Assembly (NCBI GenBank): GCA_012064415.1
Contig: SSNU01000234.1
Span: 309,503-373,502, forward strand
Source of the DNA: Gyrodactylus bullatarudis
Lineage: Eukaryota > Platyhelminthes > Monogenea > Gyrodactylidea > Gyrodactylidae
DNA: 64,000 nucleotides
Direction of reading: 5' to 3'
In this document: one piece after another, positions 11,246-24,100 of the stretch
How positions within the stretch are numbered: position 1 is the stretch's first letter
Layout of the letters: each line of letters opens with the position of its first letter
The notes under the pieces: generated by a model
What the model was told of the DNA's origin: nothing
The model's input: the letters and a program-made list of their open reading frames with translations, nothing else
The model's database searches: none
Position numbers and translations under genes: made by a program

Positions 11246-11678
11246 ATGTCGAATACTTTGAACATTTATATCATAAAATCCTTTTTTTATCATAGTGTAG
11301 CGTCTATAATTCTTAAAAATACTGATGAAAATGACAAGATTGGTTCGGTAATAGATAAAATCAATGATGGTAAATATATTTTTAATATCAATCTTGTACA
11401 GCTATTCAAGTCAGTACCACGATTAGTCCTGCGTTTAAAAAGAATGGCTATTACAGTAATTTTGAGTATTTATTCTAAATTTAGACACTCTTGTTATCCG
11501 ACACGTTCCCCACAAAAGTAAAGATGGAAACACTCTCATTTCTCCTGATTCAATACTCCTTGAAAAGGAAAAAACTTTGAAGGATTACGAAATCACCTCT
11601 GAGATCGAGCTGGCCATATTCAATGAGAACGATTTTCAAGAATTCAAACTAAACCCAAACCTTCACAAATGGAAATGA
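11246..11678 (+). CDS. Small ubiquitin-like-fold candidate, 3 exons, unknown function
   Basis: Exons 11246-11369, 11402-11455 and 11485-11678 keep phase (1 and 1) and give 123 aa; the introns are 32 and 29 bp, both GT-AG. The pattern resembles a ubiquitin-like domain: a beta hairpin (LNIYIIKSFFYHSVASIIL), a DKIGSVIDKINDAI helix, a strand at NTLVIRHVP, then EKTLKDYEI, the TL-x-DYgI turn common near the end of such domains. The C-terminus is FKLNPNLHKWK. I cannot name the protein. It is transcribed in the same direction as Flower and the anoctamin gene. Confidence 0.55.
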
Positions 11679-12173
11679 ATACTCTTAACAAAATGATCAA
11701 TTAAATTTAATAAAGATTTATTTTTTATTTGAATTTTTTTCTTTATCGTTGCTAATCTTTTCTACTTTTCATTTAACAACCAATTAGATCACCTAGTTGT
11801 ATGTTGACCAATCAGATGCGAGTATTTGCTCCTACTCTCTTGATGTAATCTACTCACTTCTCTACATATCTATCCATAGAGAAATATGCATTAATCATCA
11901 GTAGAAGTTGACATCCAGTAGAAAAATTAGAAGTACTCAAAGTTGTACAGCTCCATTCGATTTTCGCAATCGACTCAACCCAATTCTTACACAATACCAC
12001 TATTTACCACTACTACTAGTTAGTAATCAATTATTACTAGGGAAGGAAAAACTAGAAGCAGCTTGAAATTCAAGCTCCCATTCAAATGGATAATTTCACC
12101 TGGATTACATTTATAATTAATGAAATCATCAATGTATTTTAAAGGATAACACAACCACCCATAATATAGGAAC
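11679..12173. other. Intergenic DNA upstream of the anoctamin gene
   Basis: Must hold the anoctamin 5' untranslated region or promoter if 12174 is the true start. No recognisable element. Confidence 0.35.
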
Positions 12174-15100
12174 ATGGAATTAAATTTAGAGTTATCTGCA
12201 TCAGTCAAAGTTGACAAGACAGAGAATGGAAAGATTATCTTTAATCCCAACGTTGAGGAAGGCTCTATTGACGAGGACATTAGCAAGAATGATACCAGCT
12301 TGAATACTAATCAAAATACTGACAGTAGCTCGGCTACAATCGAGAATAATAATGCAAGACGAGTTAGTTATGAAGATGGAATTATCGATCGAAAGGACTC
12401 TCTGGACACTCACATGAGCGATGGATACTTCTTCAATGATGGGAAGAAACGTGTTGGTGAGTTGACTTTGATTTGCCATGAACTAAGTGTGTAAGGCTTA
12501 CTTTCCATACTTACCTGTCAAAATTACCATTCCTTACCATTGACTAAGGTGTGCTAATTAGGGCTAAAGTGTTACTTTTAACCTCATTTTAAAAACAGAA
12601 TTTTTTTCAATAAATCACTAATGGAATCCTGATTCTAAATTGCTTTAAAGTTTTTAGCATAAAAAATGATTGTCTTTACCAAAATGCGTTAAAGAAAGAT
12701 TCTAAAATTTTACGCAACCAATTCTAAAACCACAAGCAATCCATGCTCAAATACATTAACTTTATCGGCTCCTAAGAGATGATTAGTATCTTTAATAAAT
12801 TTTCTTTAAATAAAATTATTCCCAATTGACGAAAAGTATTAAAGCTTTGGCCACGGATTGGTTCTTTAGTCTAGAAGAAAATAAAATATAGATTGACATC
12901 TGCTCGTCAGGTTTTGAGAATATTTGTGAATAAAGGGCTTGGTTAGCTTGGCACATTTATTGGCTAGTAATAGATTTATTGTTTAAGAAATGAATATAGG
13001 ATAGTGAATCTTTATTCGTTCGTAAATGTTATTATTGCTGTAGATGAATAAAAGATTTTTAGAAGAAATAATAATCTCGCTACAAAATGTTACAAAAAGT
13101 AGAACTTTCGATACAAATCTCTCTCTTACACACAGTACTATTCCTACTATACTTGTAAGTAAGTAATTCTATAGCATTGAGTAATACAGTAGTGAGAAGA
13201 TTCGTTTAATTACTTTTAATAACCCAAACACTAAGCTTTTGTAACCTTTCACTCAGTTGGGCCGGAGAAAATCTGGAAATGTGTATTTTGTCTCAATCAA
13301 AGATTCATCTAGCGTGTTGTCAACTCTACCAAGTATATTTCGTTGAAAAATAACTGTCTTTAAGCAGGATTACCGCAGAATAAACTTGTAGAATATAGCG
13401 CAAATCCCATGTGTGACAAAATTAATTTGAAACTCATTTTTAATGAGGCTCTAAAACAGGCTTTATTATAATCTTTTAAGGACATAGGTTGAGCTTGCTG
13501 ACTTGAAGCTGTGCTAGTGTTAAAATCGAACGAAAAAATTTTGGTGGATGAAGCTTCAGAAGAAATCTCTCTACATAACCAACAAAAGAGAACAAAAAAT
13601 TATTTTATAATGTTCCCTGAAGAGAACCGACGAAAATGAAGCTTTATTCTCCAATAATCTTTTGATCGTTCTTAACACTGGCAAGTCAGCAAGTTCCCTT
13701 GCTACATAGATGATATTTGAGGAGACGAACTGTTAGGAAACTCTTTGATTGGCCATACATAAAGATGTAGACTTGGATAAGGTTATCTACACTGCTCTGC
13801 TCTGTAAACGAGAGGCAAGAGTAGTGACTCATTCTCAACTGAGGGATAAATTCGTCATTTTATTTTAATTTTATAAAACAAAATATAACTGAGAATAGTA
13901 TTCAGGATGTTGTTCTTCGCAATTTAATTGAATTCTAACTGTACTAAATCTGGATATTTGGAAAGGAAGAAATTGAGTTGAAGTGCTACTCTCTTCCCTT
14001 TTCAAGTTGGTAGTTTACACTGTTTGAGTTTGATCATAATTGATATGAATCAAGATTTATTCCGGTATTTCGTCCTGCCTTTTATTGCTAATCAATATCA
14101 CGAATGTATAGAATGTGAGTATGATTGCATAAGAGAATACAAAAACAAATTCTCTTTTAGATCAACATCACAAATGATCAGTGATCACAGAGTGAGAATA
14201 GATCGTTATTGATCGGAAATATTTAATCTTTAATCTCTTAACTAATTAATACAAGATCGTCAAATTGTTATTAGGCCGAGAGATTAAAAAACATGGAAAT
14301 AAAGAGACTTGTACAATTAAATTAATCAGGGATCATGATTAACCTATGAAGATTTGGATTGAAAAAAACTCGATAGGCCCCTGGTAGTTGTTTCTGGCTG
14401 TTCTTACATTTTGGAAAAGTTCTTATGTATATAATAGATTTTTATTGAAAAAATATGAAAATTATTTGAAGCAACTCTTTGTTAAATCTGTATGGGACTC
14501 TGGTATATAGATAGTAAGATATTTACAAATCTGTGAGATAGATTGGTTTTTGAAAGAATAGATGTTGATTTTTTTCTGGTATTTCAGGGAAATGAGGACG
14601 ACATGGAGAATAGAATAGCCTCCAGGATTGCGTAGGTTATAGTTTGAGGACGAGTTGAGAGAGAGAGAGAGGGGGGGGTGATTTGAAAGTAAATAGGCAG
14701 AAGCAGCAAGTCTGCGAAGCCATAGAGGGAGCAGATTGGCTTTTTTGAGGAGTTCGCGATAGGAGTGCGGGCCAAAACAGGATCTGAGATAATTTTTTTG
14801 AATTTTTTCGATCTCGTAGCCTTGTCAGACGGGGATAGTGCAGAGTAAACCAGATCCATAGTCAGGATTCTGATCTCAGGGGAGTGGATAAGTTTTCTTA
14901 AGGAGACGCATCTGAGATTCATAGTTTGGAGTATTGATATCGGATGGGATTTGGTGTTGAGATTTTTATCATAAAGGAAACCAAGGTCTTATTTATTTAC
15001 TAATTTTCATGGAGGATTTCAGAATCCCTCATGGAACAAAACTATTTTCCCAAGGGTATTTGTAGATTTTTCTTCATGCCAAAAGAAAGACCGCATTTTA

Positions 15101-18100
15101 TAGATTCAAGTGAACGTTTTCCCTCTCTTTGGATCAAGAAATATCGTCAGTATTAACTGCTCAAGTCATCTATTTTTAAAATTTGCGGGACAAAACATTA
15201 ATTTTTTTCATGGTATATGCCGCTTTTTATCGTTGGATTGGCTTAATCCACCTGCTCTGTCCACGACTGTACAAGAACATATTTAAAAATTAATTTTTCT
15301 CTCAATCTTTATTTGGATTAAAACAAAATATCTCATCAATACTGTATTAAGTTTTTAATAACTAAATTTAAATTTTTGAAAAATTTTTAAAATCATTTAT
15401 CTACAATTATTTCGTTTTAGGTGCTTAGGTAATTTACCCTTCAAGTTCGTCTTATTTGGTAATAAATTAGCCCATGTCACTGATTGTAAGTATAGGTTCT
15501 CAACTATTACATTAATTTTTCTGTCATTCTATTCAATAAATAAACTCACAGCAAGGCATTCGTTTTAAAAGTCATCAATAATGAAAAAACTCGATCACGA
15601 ATCCGAGTAAATCAATAATCTCCACCGAAAATTTGTAACTCATGTTATTGTTCATTTTTAACAATTCCAGTTTTTGAGTTTGTCAAGGATTCAACCTTCC
15701 CCTTGACATATTAAACCATGTTAATAAACTGTGTTTCTAAATGCCTTGTACAGAAAGAAAACTCGATATTTTTGTCTCTGAATGAATCCATTAATCTTAC
15801 CTTTCCTTATAAGAGGCCGTTCGTTATAATTATTCAAAATTTTCCCTCTACACTTGAACTATTCATATTTTTAAAATTTAAACATGGAAAGAAATAAACT
15901 TGAAATATCTTTTCTCACTTGAGTAAGCTTTTACTATTAGATCATCTACAAGAATAAAAATAAAAGAATAAAATCAATTGTCTAAGAGATCATAAAAACT
16001 AACAAAATTAAGGTGTAAAAGACTTGAGGGAAGAAGACAATACAAATGTTACTATAGCATCCCCCTTCTTATTTTATTCAATCGATCATATCTGTGCTAT
16101 AGAGAGAAGTCCAAGTTTTATCACTCAAATGAATAGCGTGAAGCCAGTTGATATAAAGATGAGTATTTTTCGAATCCCACGATTAAGTGAGTCGATAAAC
16201 TCTGATTTACTTAAGAAGGAAGTGTTTTTCAAAATTACCATGGGCAAATTCAAAGATTTTGATTAATTTTGATACCAATTATCAATCAAGTTTAATCTTC
16301 GAAATCCCTGATCACAAATTTGGTCCTTTTTAAAATAGAAATAAGACCTAATGTGTATTTCTCAATGGTTCATCAGTAGTGAAACTGGTAGGAAATCTCA
16401 ACATTATTCTGTATTATTCTGAAAAATCCCTATATTTTTTTGGGATTTTAGACGATCCAAGTTTTCATATTTCACCAAGATTGGTAGTTTTGCTCAAAAT
16501 GGGAATTACCAATTTCTAAGGATTCTAAATTACCGAAATTTCATTGATTTTTTCAAAATGAAAATGATCAAGAAATCCAACTCCCAAACGGTAATCAGAT
16601 TTAGCATAATTGATTCTCTTATCTAGTTCTGATCATGAAAAACTTCTCTCTTTTAAAATTCCCATCTTCAAATGGTAAAAGAAGACAGCAGGATTTGGAT
16701 TCGATTTCTTGATGAAAAAATTGAGATTTTTGTAAAACTCTTGGATGTTTATCCAATATGCATTGACTGGAAAAATAACTCCAAAACTCATTCAACTTTC
16801 ACTCTGAATAAATAAAAGTGTGTTTCCATAACCAGATTGCAAGAGATTAATGAATAATCAATTTGAAAGAAGCCTCTATTCATAGAATTCATTTGGAATG
16901 TGTAACCGTCTTTTTGGGAGGGATGGGGGAAATATAGAGGTAGACTTGAAAATTTGTAATGAATTTTATCCTTGGTAATTCCTCACCTAACATAAAACAT
17001 TCTGGATTAAGAAATCTGTTGAATTTCCCTTTACACTGGCTTAGGAATTACAGTTATAATTACATGCCTTGCATTTATTTTGCTTTGCACTAATGATGTA
17101 AAACTAAAGGGTTGATTCCAAAATTGGTTTGGTATCTAAAAACTTTTTAACTTATCGTACTAAAAAAAGAGTATGGCGATTCCAGTCGCTTCTGAAACTC
17201 ATGTGGGTTGCATAGAGAATTTGGAATTGTTAATCTCTTTTCTCTTTGAATTTATTTACAGAAAACGTATTTGTAACAACTGAGGATATTGAATTCATCA
17301 TCGGGATGAAACTGCTCAAAGTTTTGCAATATATAAATTCTTTTAGAGTCATATTTTGGAATTTACCCAAAATATAACATTCAAATGCATAGAGCTAGTG
17401 GATATGAAGATGTAAGCTGACTATCTTTACAAAGAAACTCAATTATTTATCCAGAATTTCCATCTTCATACTAAGCTTTATACTAAGTTTACCAGCTAGT
17501 CTTAAGATGGGATTCAACCCCCCCCCCCTATTCTTTAATATCAAAAGCTCTACAAGTTTTTTAAAATATCCACAAGTTTTTTTATTAAAAACAATTATTA
17601 AAATAGTTGTGTGTCTCTGGTACATATTTGATAAGAATTTTACAGGGGGAGTAGATTGCCTTTGTCAAGGAGCTCCTTGTAGGAAAGTGGACCAAGGCAG
17701 CTTTTAAGATATGTGTAATACACTTTGTTTATTGTATTATTTCTAGTTTCCTATTAGTACTGATAGGAAGATCACAGAGAATACCAGATCCATAGTCAAG
17801 ATGTGGTAGAATGAGAGATTTATATAGTTTGAGACGAAGAGATGGATCGTTGATGAATTTTCTGAGAAAGTAGATTTTAAAACGTACTATTTTTAAGATA
17901 TCTTTTGAATGAATATTGGTTTTGAGATTATGATCGTAGGAGAGTCCAAGATCCTTTATGAGAGAAACTGTGTTGAAGAATATATTTTGATTTGAGAGAG
18001 AATTCCTATTAGGCATGACTTTAGTTTTACTCTGATTTATACTGAGACCTATTGAGGAAAGAGAATGCTTAAGATGATCCATTTCCTCAGAGATCAAACA

Positions 18101-21100
18101 CCTGCCTTGAGCGATTGGAATGAGAATTTTATATAGAAATAGATCATGAATAGATCAAAAATGTTATCGCAATTTCTTGAGCAAGGGTGACCAATGAGTT
18201 TCGCAGCTGACTCTAGTCTCAAGACAAGATTAACGATGATATATCTCTAATTTCTATACTTCTTCTCTTTGATAGAAATAAATGCATCTCAAAAATTCCA
18301 AACTTGAATATTCCAATCAACAGAATTGAGTATAGTTTTTCAATTTCACACACACTAAAACTATCTCCATATCATCTCAGTAATTGTAGTCAATGGTTAC
18401 CAGCCATATACACTGTACCAACATCAATCATCATTATTTAATACAGATGAAAATAATAATAATTGGGTATATGCTACACACTTTTTCACTTGGTATGGGA
18501 AACTTTTTTGAAATATTCTATTTATATATATATATTTTCACCACCATACTATATATAAACCTAATTGACATGAAGATGAGAATTTACTATTTTTACAAAA
18601 AATCCGATATTTTTTTCCGGATTCACAGAATCAATCAATCTGACTAAAATTAGCCCGTTTTTCGAATTTCAAAAATGAACCAAATTTCCACTTTTTAACT
18701 TTTAAGCTCAAAAATTTCATCGATTTCGATGATTCAAAGCAGTTAAATGCAGATCTTTGGGATCAACATTCAACGAAGAATTCGAATTCACCTGCAAAAG
18801 TTTACTGAATTTCTTCATTACTGTGGGAAATCGAACCATTTGAATTTTTCGATTATCACGAAGACAAATTATCCAAAATCTGGAAGTTTAACTTTTTCTC
18901 TGAAACAGTAAGATCTTCGCTACATCTATGGCCTAATTCGAATTCTTCGTTCAATGTTTATCCCAAAGATCTGCATTTAACTGCTTTGAATCATCGAAAT
19001 CGATGAAAATTTTTGAGCTTAAAAGTTAAAAAGTGGAAATTTGGTTCATTTTTGAAATTCGAAAAACGGGCTAATTTTAGTCAGATTGATTGATTCTGTG
19101 AATCCGGAAAAAAATATCGGATTTTTTGTAAAAATAGTAAATTCTCATCTTCATGTCAACTAGCTAGCTTTAGATCTATAGAGAATCATCATCATCATTG
19201 ATCTTCTGTTAGAGTGGTGATCTCATTAGAAATTAGGAAAAAACCAACATTAGCTCTTCTTGCAGTCTACCTCTGTCTGTCTCTCTCTCTCTCTCTCTAT
19301 CCATTCGTCAAATCTTGCCCATCTTAGACTATTACACTGGTTTAAGATGCCATTGAGTACAATAACTGTCTTTGTCTCAATCTTGTATGCGTTTGAACTT
19401 CAAATGTTAGCAACCCCTGAGGTACTGTATATGCTATATACTTTTTAAATCAAGTATTCTATAGATAAAATGATGAGGATTATATATTCATATTCATGTT
19501 TTATATCAATGAATAAATTGGCTCTAGAAACAAAACTTTTAGTGGGAACTTAATAGGTAAAGAAATGGATCAGATCAAAGTGCTAATGCGCAGATTTGGA
19601 ACAAGTTAGTATTACCTAAATAAACATAATTTACTGGCACACTTTATAGAAGGAGAATAGGCCAGAGTAAGATAGGAATGCTGATCAGATACAACTGTGT
19701 CATTTAACCCTTTAGGTTGTGATTATTGAACAGGGGTTTCCTTTTTAAGCTAGGTGATAGCTCTTAGGGAAACTAGCTTCTAAGAAGTTCAGAATCTCCT
19801 TTTTTTAATTAAAGTAAAAGCGGAGCTATTTACTTTTAAATAAGATCTAAGAATATTTTATATTTCGCATAGACCCAGAATTAATTTATCGTAAAATAAT
19901 TTAGGAGGCGTGTAATTAAGTCTTGATGTATCGTTACTATAGAGAAGGAATGTTGTAAGATTGAAAGTTAATAATCATTGAGGCTATAATTTAAATTTTG
20001 AAATAATTTAGTATTCATATTTTGCGGAAAGTAGTGCAGGACTTCTTCAAAAATATTTTTTGACGATGAAGGAATCATCTATAGAGGAATTTGAAGTCAA
20101 GTGAACATTTAGTGGTAAAGCTTATATTTCACTGGATCTCGTCAGACTATTACACCGGTTTGATATTTATAGTGATATTAAGAAAATGTAAAAGTTCCTC
20201 TTTTCATAAACTCGTTCAAGAAGATAATTTGAATTAATTAATTAACTAGCCTTGGTGGCAAATTTCAACTCTTAAACCCGATCAAATTATATCCAATCAG
20301 AGGAACTTACAAGTGTACATTTTCAAGTGTGAAATTCCTCTGATGATGATGATTCCTTCATCGTCACAAAATATTTATATATTTGCTATTATATGGGTAT
20401 TCTGTTTGTATGATATTGATCATGTAAATAGTGCTCTAGTCTTCAAAAGTCCTACGGAATTTTTTTCATAACTTGGGTTCAATCTTTTTTCCATCACATG
20501 GTTCACGAAGTTATTTTGACCCAACTATTTTACTCGAATCTATGATTCCTGAAATAGGTTTTCATAAAAACGTTTTAAACAAAAATTATTTTTTTATTTA
20601 CGTGATGAAATAATCATGAATTTAGAATAGAAAGACAAATCCTAATATAGGAAAATATGGAAATGATATCTATCTGAATGATTAAAACGATCCTATGACA
20701 TATTTGAGATCAAAGGTAAAAATTTTAGTTCCAAACTGGGCCGAATTAACTCGCGATATATCATGTGTAATTACTCTCTGGAACCAATGAAATTGATCTT
20801 GTTAAAGATAAAGAAACCACGTTTTTGGTAATCACGAGATTTCATCTTTCAACATTCTCGATCATTATAAATTATGAATCCAATCGAATTGACTACAGAG
20901 TAGGATCCTTCATGATCAGAACTAAAGTAAATCTTGCGCGAATTTTTATATTAAACAAAAGATTGAATATTTCTGTAAAAAAGCTGTATCTGGTTAATTT
21001 ATTGTAGCCTGTTATAGAGAATGGCAAAATTGCTTTCTACAATTAATATATTGAGAAAACTAAGGCAAAATTGATTGTGATTTATCTATAAAAACATTAA

Positions 21101-24100
21101 ATGCAGTTGGTTTACTGGAATTAAGTCAAAATATTTTGGCGCAAGATTTAAATTTTTAAGAACCATTCTGGAAATGAGAATTCTGCAAGATCCTGCTACA
21201 GAGGCATAATTGTATTGATATATTTTGAGATAGTTTTGATCTTTAATTAGAGGCTACACAATTGAGAAGTTTATGGGAGTATTTTAAAAAAATTTTACTC
21301 CTCAATATTAATTTATTATTAAATGGAACGATCTGAGTCAGTGGTACACAGGCTTTGGAAATGATTTAGAGAAATTTTACAAGTATTTTTAAAGAAATGC
21401 GAAATTTTGAAAATCTGTTAATGATTTCTAGTAAATACTAGAAAAACTTGTTTTATTAATCAAATATCGTTTATCAAGGTTTTGATTTATCGTGTAAATT
21501 AATTTGATATTTTTCTATTGCAACATTATTTCTGGCAAGCTAAAAAAAGAAGTTGAATATCTAAAAAATCAGTCGTTCAGAGCAATCAAGTGCAATAGTT
21601 ACTGTTTTGAGACTATTGTTCAATCTCTTGAAAATGAAACGAAAAGGGTTAATCACTTATCAGATAGGAACCATTTATTAGATTCCAAAGACTAGGAACA
21701 TCTAAAATGTGAGCATTTAAAAAAAATTACATATTATTACTAATAATTTATTAGAGCATCAAAAAGTCAATAAGTCATAGTTTACAAGTAAGGTATTTTA
21801 AAAAAATAAAGCACATTGGTATAATCAGAAGAGGTGTGAGGTTTCACATAAAAAAGTTATATGAGCATATATCAGTCATATATTTTGTAATAGGTCATAT
21901 TTTTTAAAAGGCATATTTATAGGTCATATATATACTTTGCATAGACTATACCCATACCAATCACATTCATTCTTTGATTTCCCATGATTGGAATTTTGAT
22001 TACATCATGCAGCGTGCTTTATTCTATATTATTTTAACCATGCCAAAAAATCCAACACTAAGTACCATATAACTACGAATTTTATCGAATACTGACACAA
22101 TGTATTCCTAGAATCTAGAACGGGAGATCTATATTGTAATATTTGATGTTGCACTGCCAACCAAAGCAAATCATTTCTTGTTTATTAACCTTGACTCATA
22201 AGTAGTAGGGAAATTTTAAAAGTAATATGACCCAAAAAATAAGTGCCTTTTTATAAGCGCCTATAAATGTGTTTTTTAGGCCATATTTTCGACGCTCTAC
22301 ACATTATCAAAAAATATAACCCTTTCTGTTTAAATTTATTGATTTCTGTAAACTTGTATAAATAATTTTTACAGGAATTTGCCGAAGCTTAGTGGTACTC
22401 GATGACCGAATCAGAAAATTCCAAATATTTGGCTGAAAAGGCTATTGGTATTAAGTAATGAAGTATTTATCTTTTAAACTGTAAACTAGAATGCCAACTT
22501 AGGTGTCAATTTACTTCTACATTTCGTGTTCAGTTTGATTAACTTGCTCACTAAATAGCTGACCCCATGTTAGTGGATGAGATATGTGCCTCTATAGCGT
22601 GCATGAAATAAGAAGAATGAATAAATAATACAAATAATTTAGCATTGAAAGACATCTCTAATTCTATAACTAAATCCACAGATCAAGTATTATGATCTCT
22701 CACTGCTACTACTTCCTTCTCTTGGAAATCTATAAATACAACTTGTGACAAGGAATAAACAGAAAGATGGAATGTCTCCATCTGAAAGCTTTAATTTCCG
22801 GGCTTTAATTTTTCTCTTTGTTTAAATCAATAATTCTGTATATTGACATAATAATAGAATCGGTAAACACGAAAGAGAAAACTAATCTTGAATATTCTTT
22901 CTCGTAAGCAAGAGCATTCCAGTTGTTGATCTGACGTAAAAAATGTAATTATTCATATTTTCTATTCCAAACATAAATTACCAGCAGACAAGATTAGCGA
23001 AAGAAAGATATCAAATGCATATCAAGTTATCATTATTAAAGGTGAACTCTTCTCAACTACTGTAAGGTATACTCAATCTACATACGCCAGAAAGATATAT
23101 TATAATAAATATGAACGATAATATTGTCGAACTTCATCAAAAATATTAGTATTTTTGAGTTCTGAAATCATGGGGGAAGGTTAGAGAAAACAAACGTAAA
23201 GTTGGTTGATATGAAGTTGGCAATCTATGCTTTTTACAGAAATCTCGATTTTTTCATCAAGAATTCGAATTTTTCAAAGATTTTTTTGGAATCCTACTCA
23301 TGTTGCCCACATTTACCAGCAGAAGAAAAAAATTCAGAAAAAAAATTATTTTTTTGAAAAATATGACCATTTTTCAAATTCCCATTTGGCTCCAAATCCC
23401 ATTTTTTCGCACTTTGAACCGAAAGTTTTTATTGATTTGAAAGTTGATCAAAAGAGAGTTTCCAGGATCAAGATTAGACAAGAAAGCTGACTAGCACCGT
23501 CAAATTACCGACATTTATCCCATTTTCGAGAGATTTTGAATCATCGAAATTTCAACTCCCAAACGATACTGAGGTTATGCATCAGATCAGATTCAGTTGA
23601 ATTAATTTTCTTGTCTAACTTTGATCCTGAAAAACCTCTTTTAATCAACCTCCAACTTTCAAATCAATAAAAACTCTCGGTTCAAAGTGCGAAAAAATCG
23701 GATTTTGGCGCCAAATGGGAATTTGAAAAATGGTCATATTTTTAATAAAAATAATTTTTTTTCAGAATTTTTTTCTTCTGCTGGTAAAAGTGGACAACAT
23801 GAGTAGGATTCCAAAAAAATCTTTGAAAAATTCGAATTCTTGATGAAAAAATCGAGATTTCTGTAAAAAGCATAGATTCCCAACTTCATATCAATTAGCT
23901 TTATATTATGGTGATTAACGTTTCACCAGTTCTCTTCAGAGTCTGAAGTTCAGCTTGGTTGACATATAAATACTATCAAAATGCGAAATTTTTGTGCACT
24001 TCCATTGGTTGAGCTGATTCTGAATTACATCCAAGAAGCAGGGGGGGGTTCACTTCTCATTTCACTTTTTGCTTCTTTAGGTATGCATCAATTTGTAGCT

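Noticed and set aside
16024..16266. An 80-codon open frame in anoctamin intron 1
   Set aside because: No conserved domain, no splice partners in phase and A+T-rich composition; probably chance.
18393..18647. Open frames inside the palindromes at 18.5, 23.2 and 48.1 kb
   Set aside because: They lie in foldback repeat arms and recur in several copies with different breaks, so they are chance frames.
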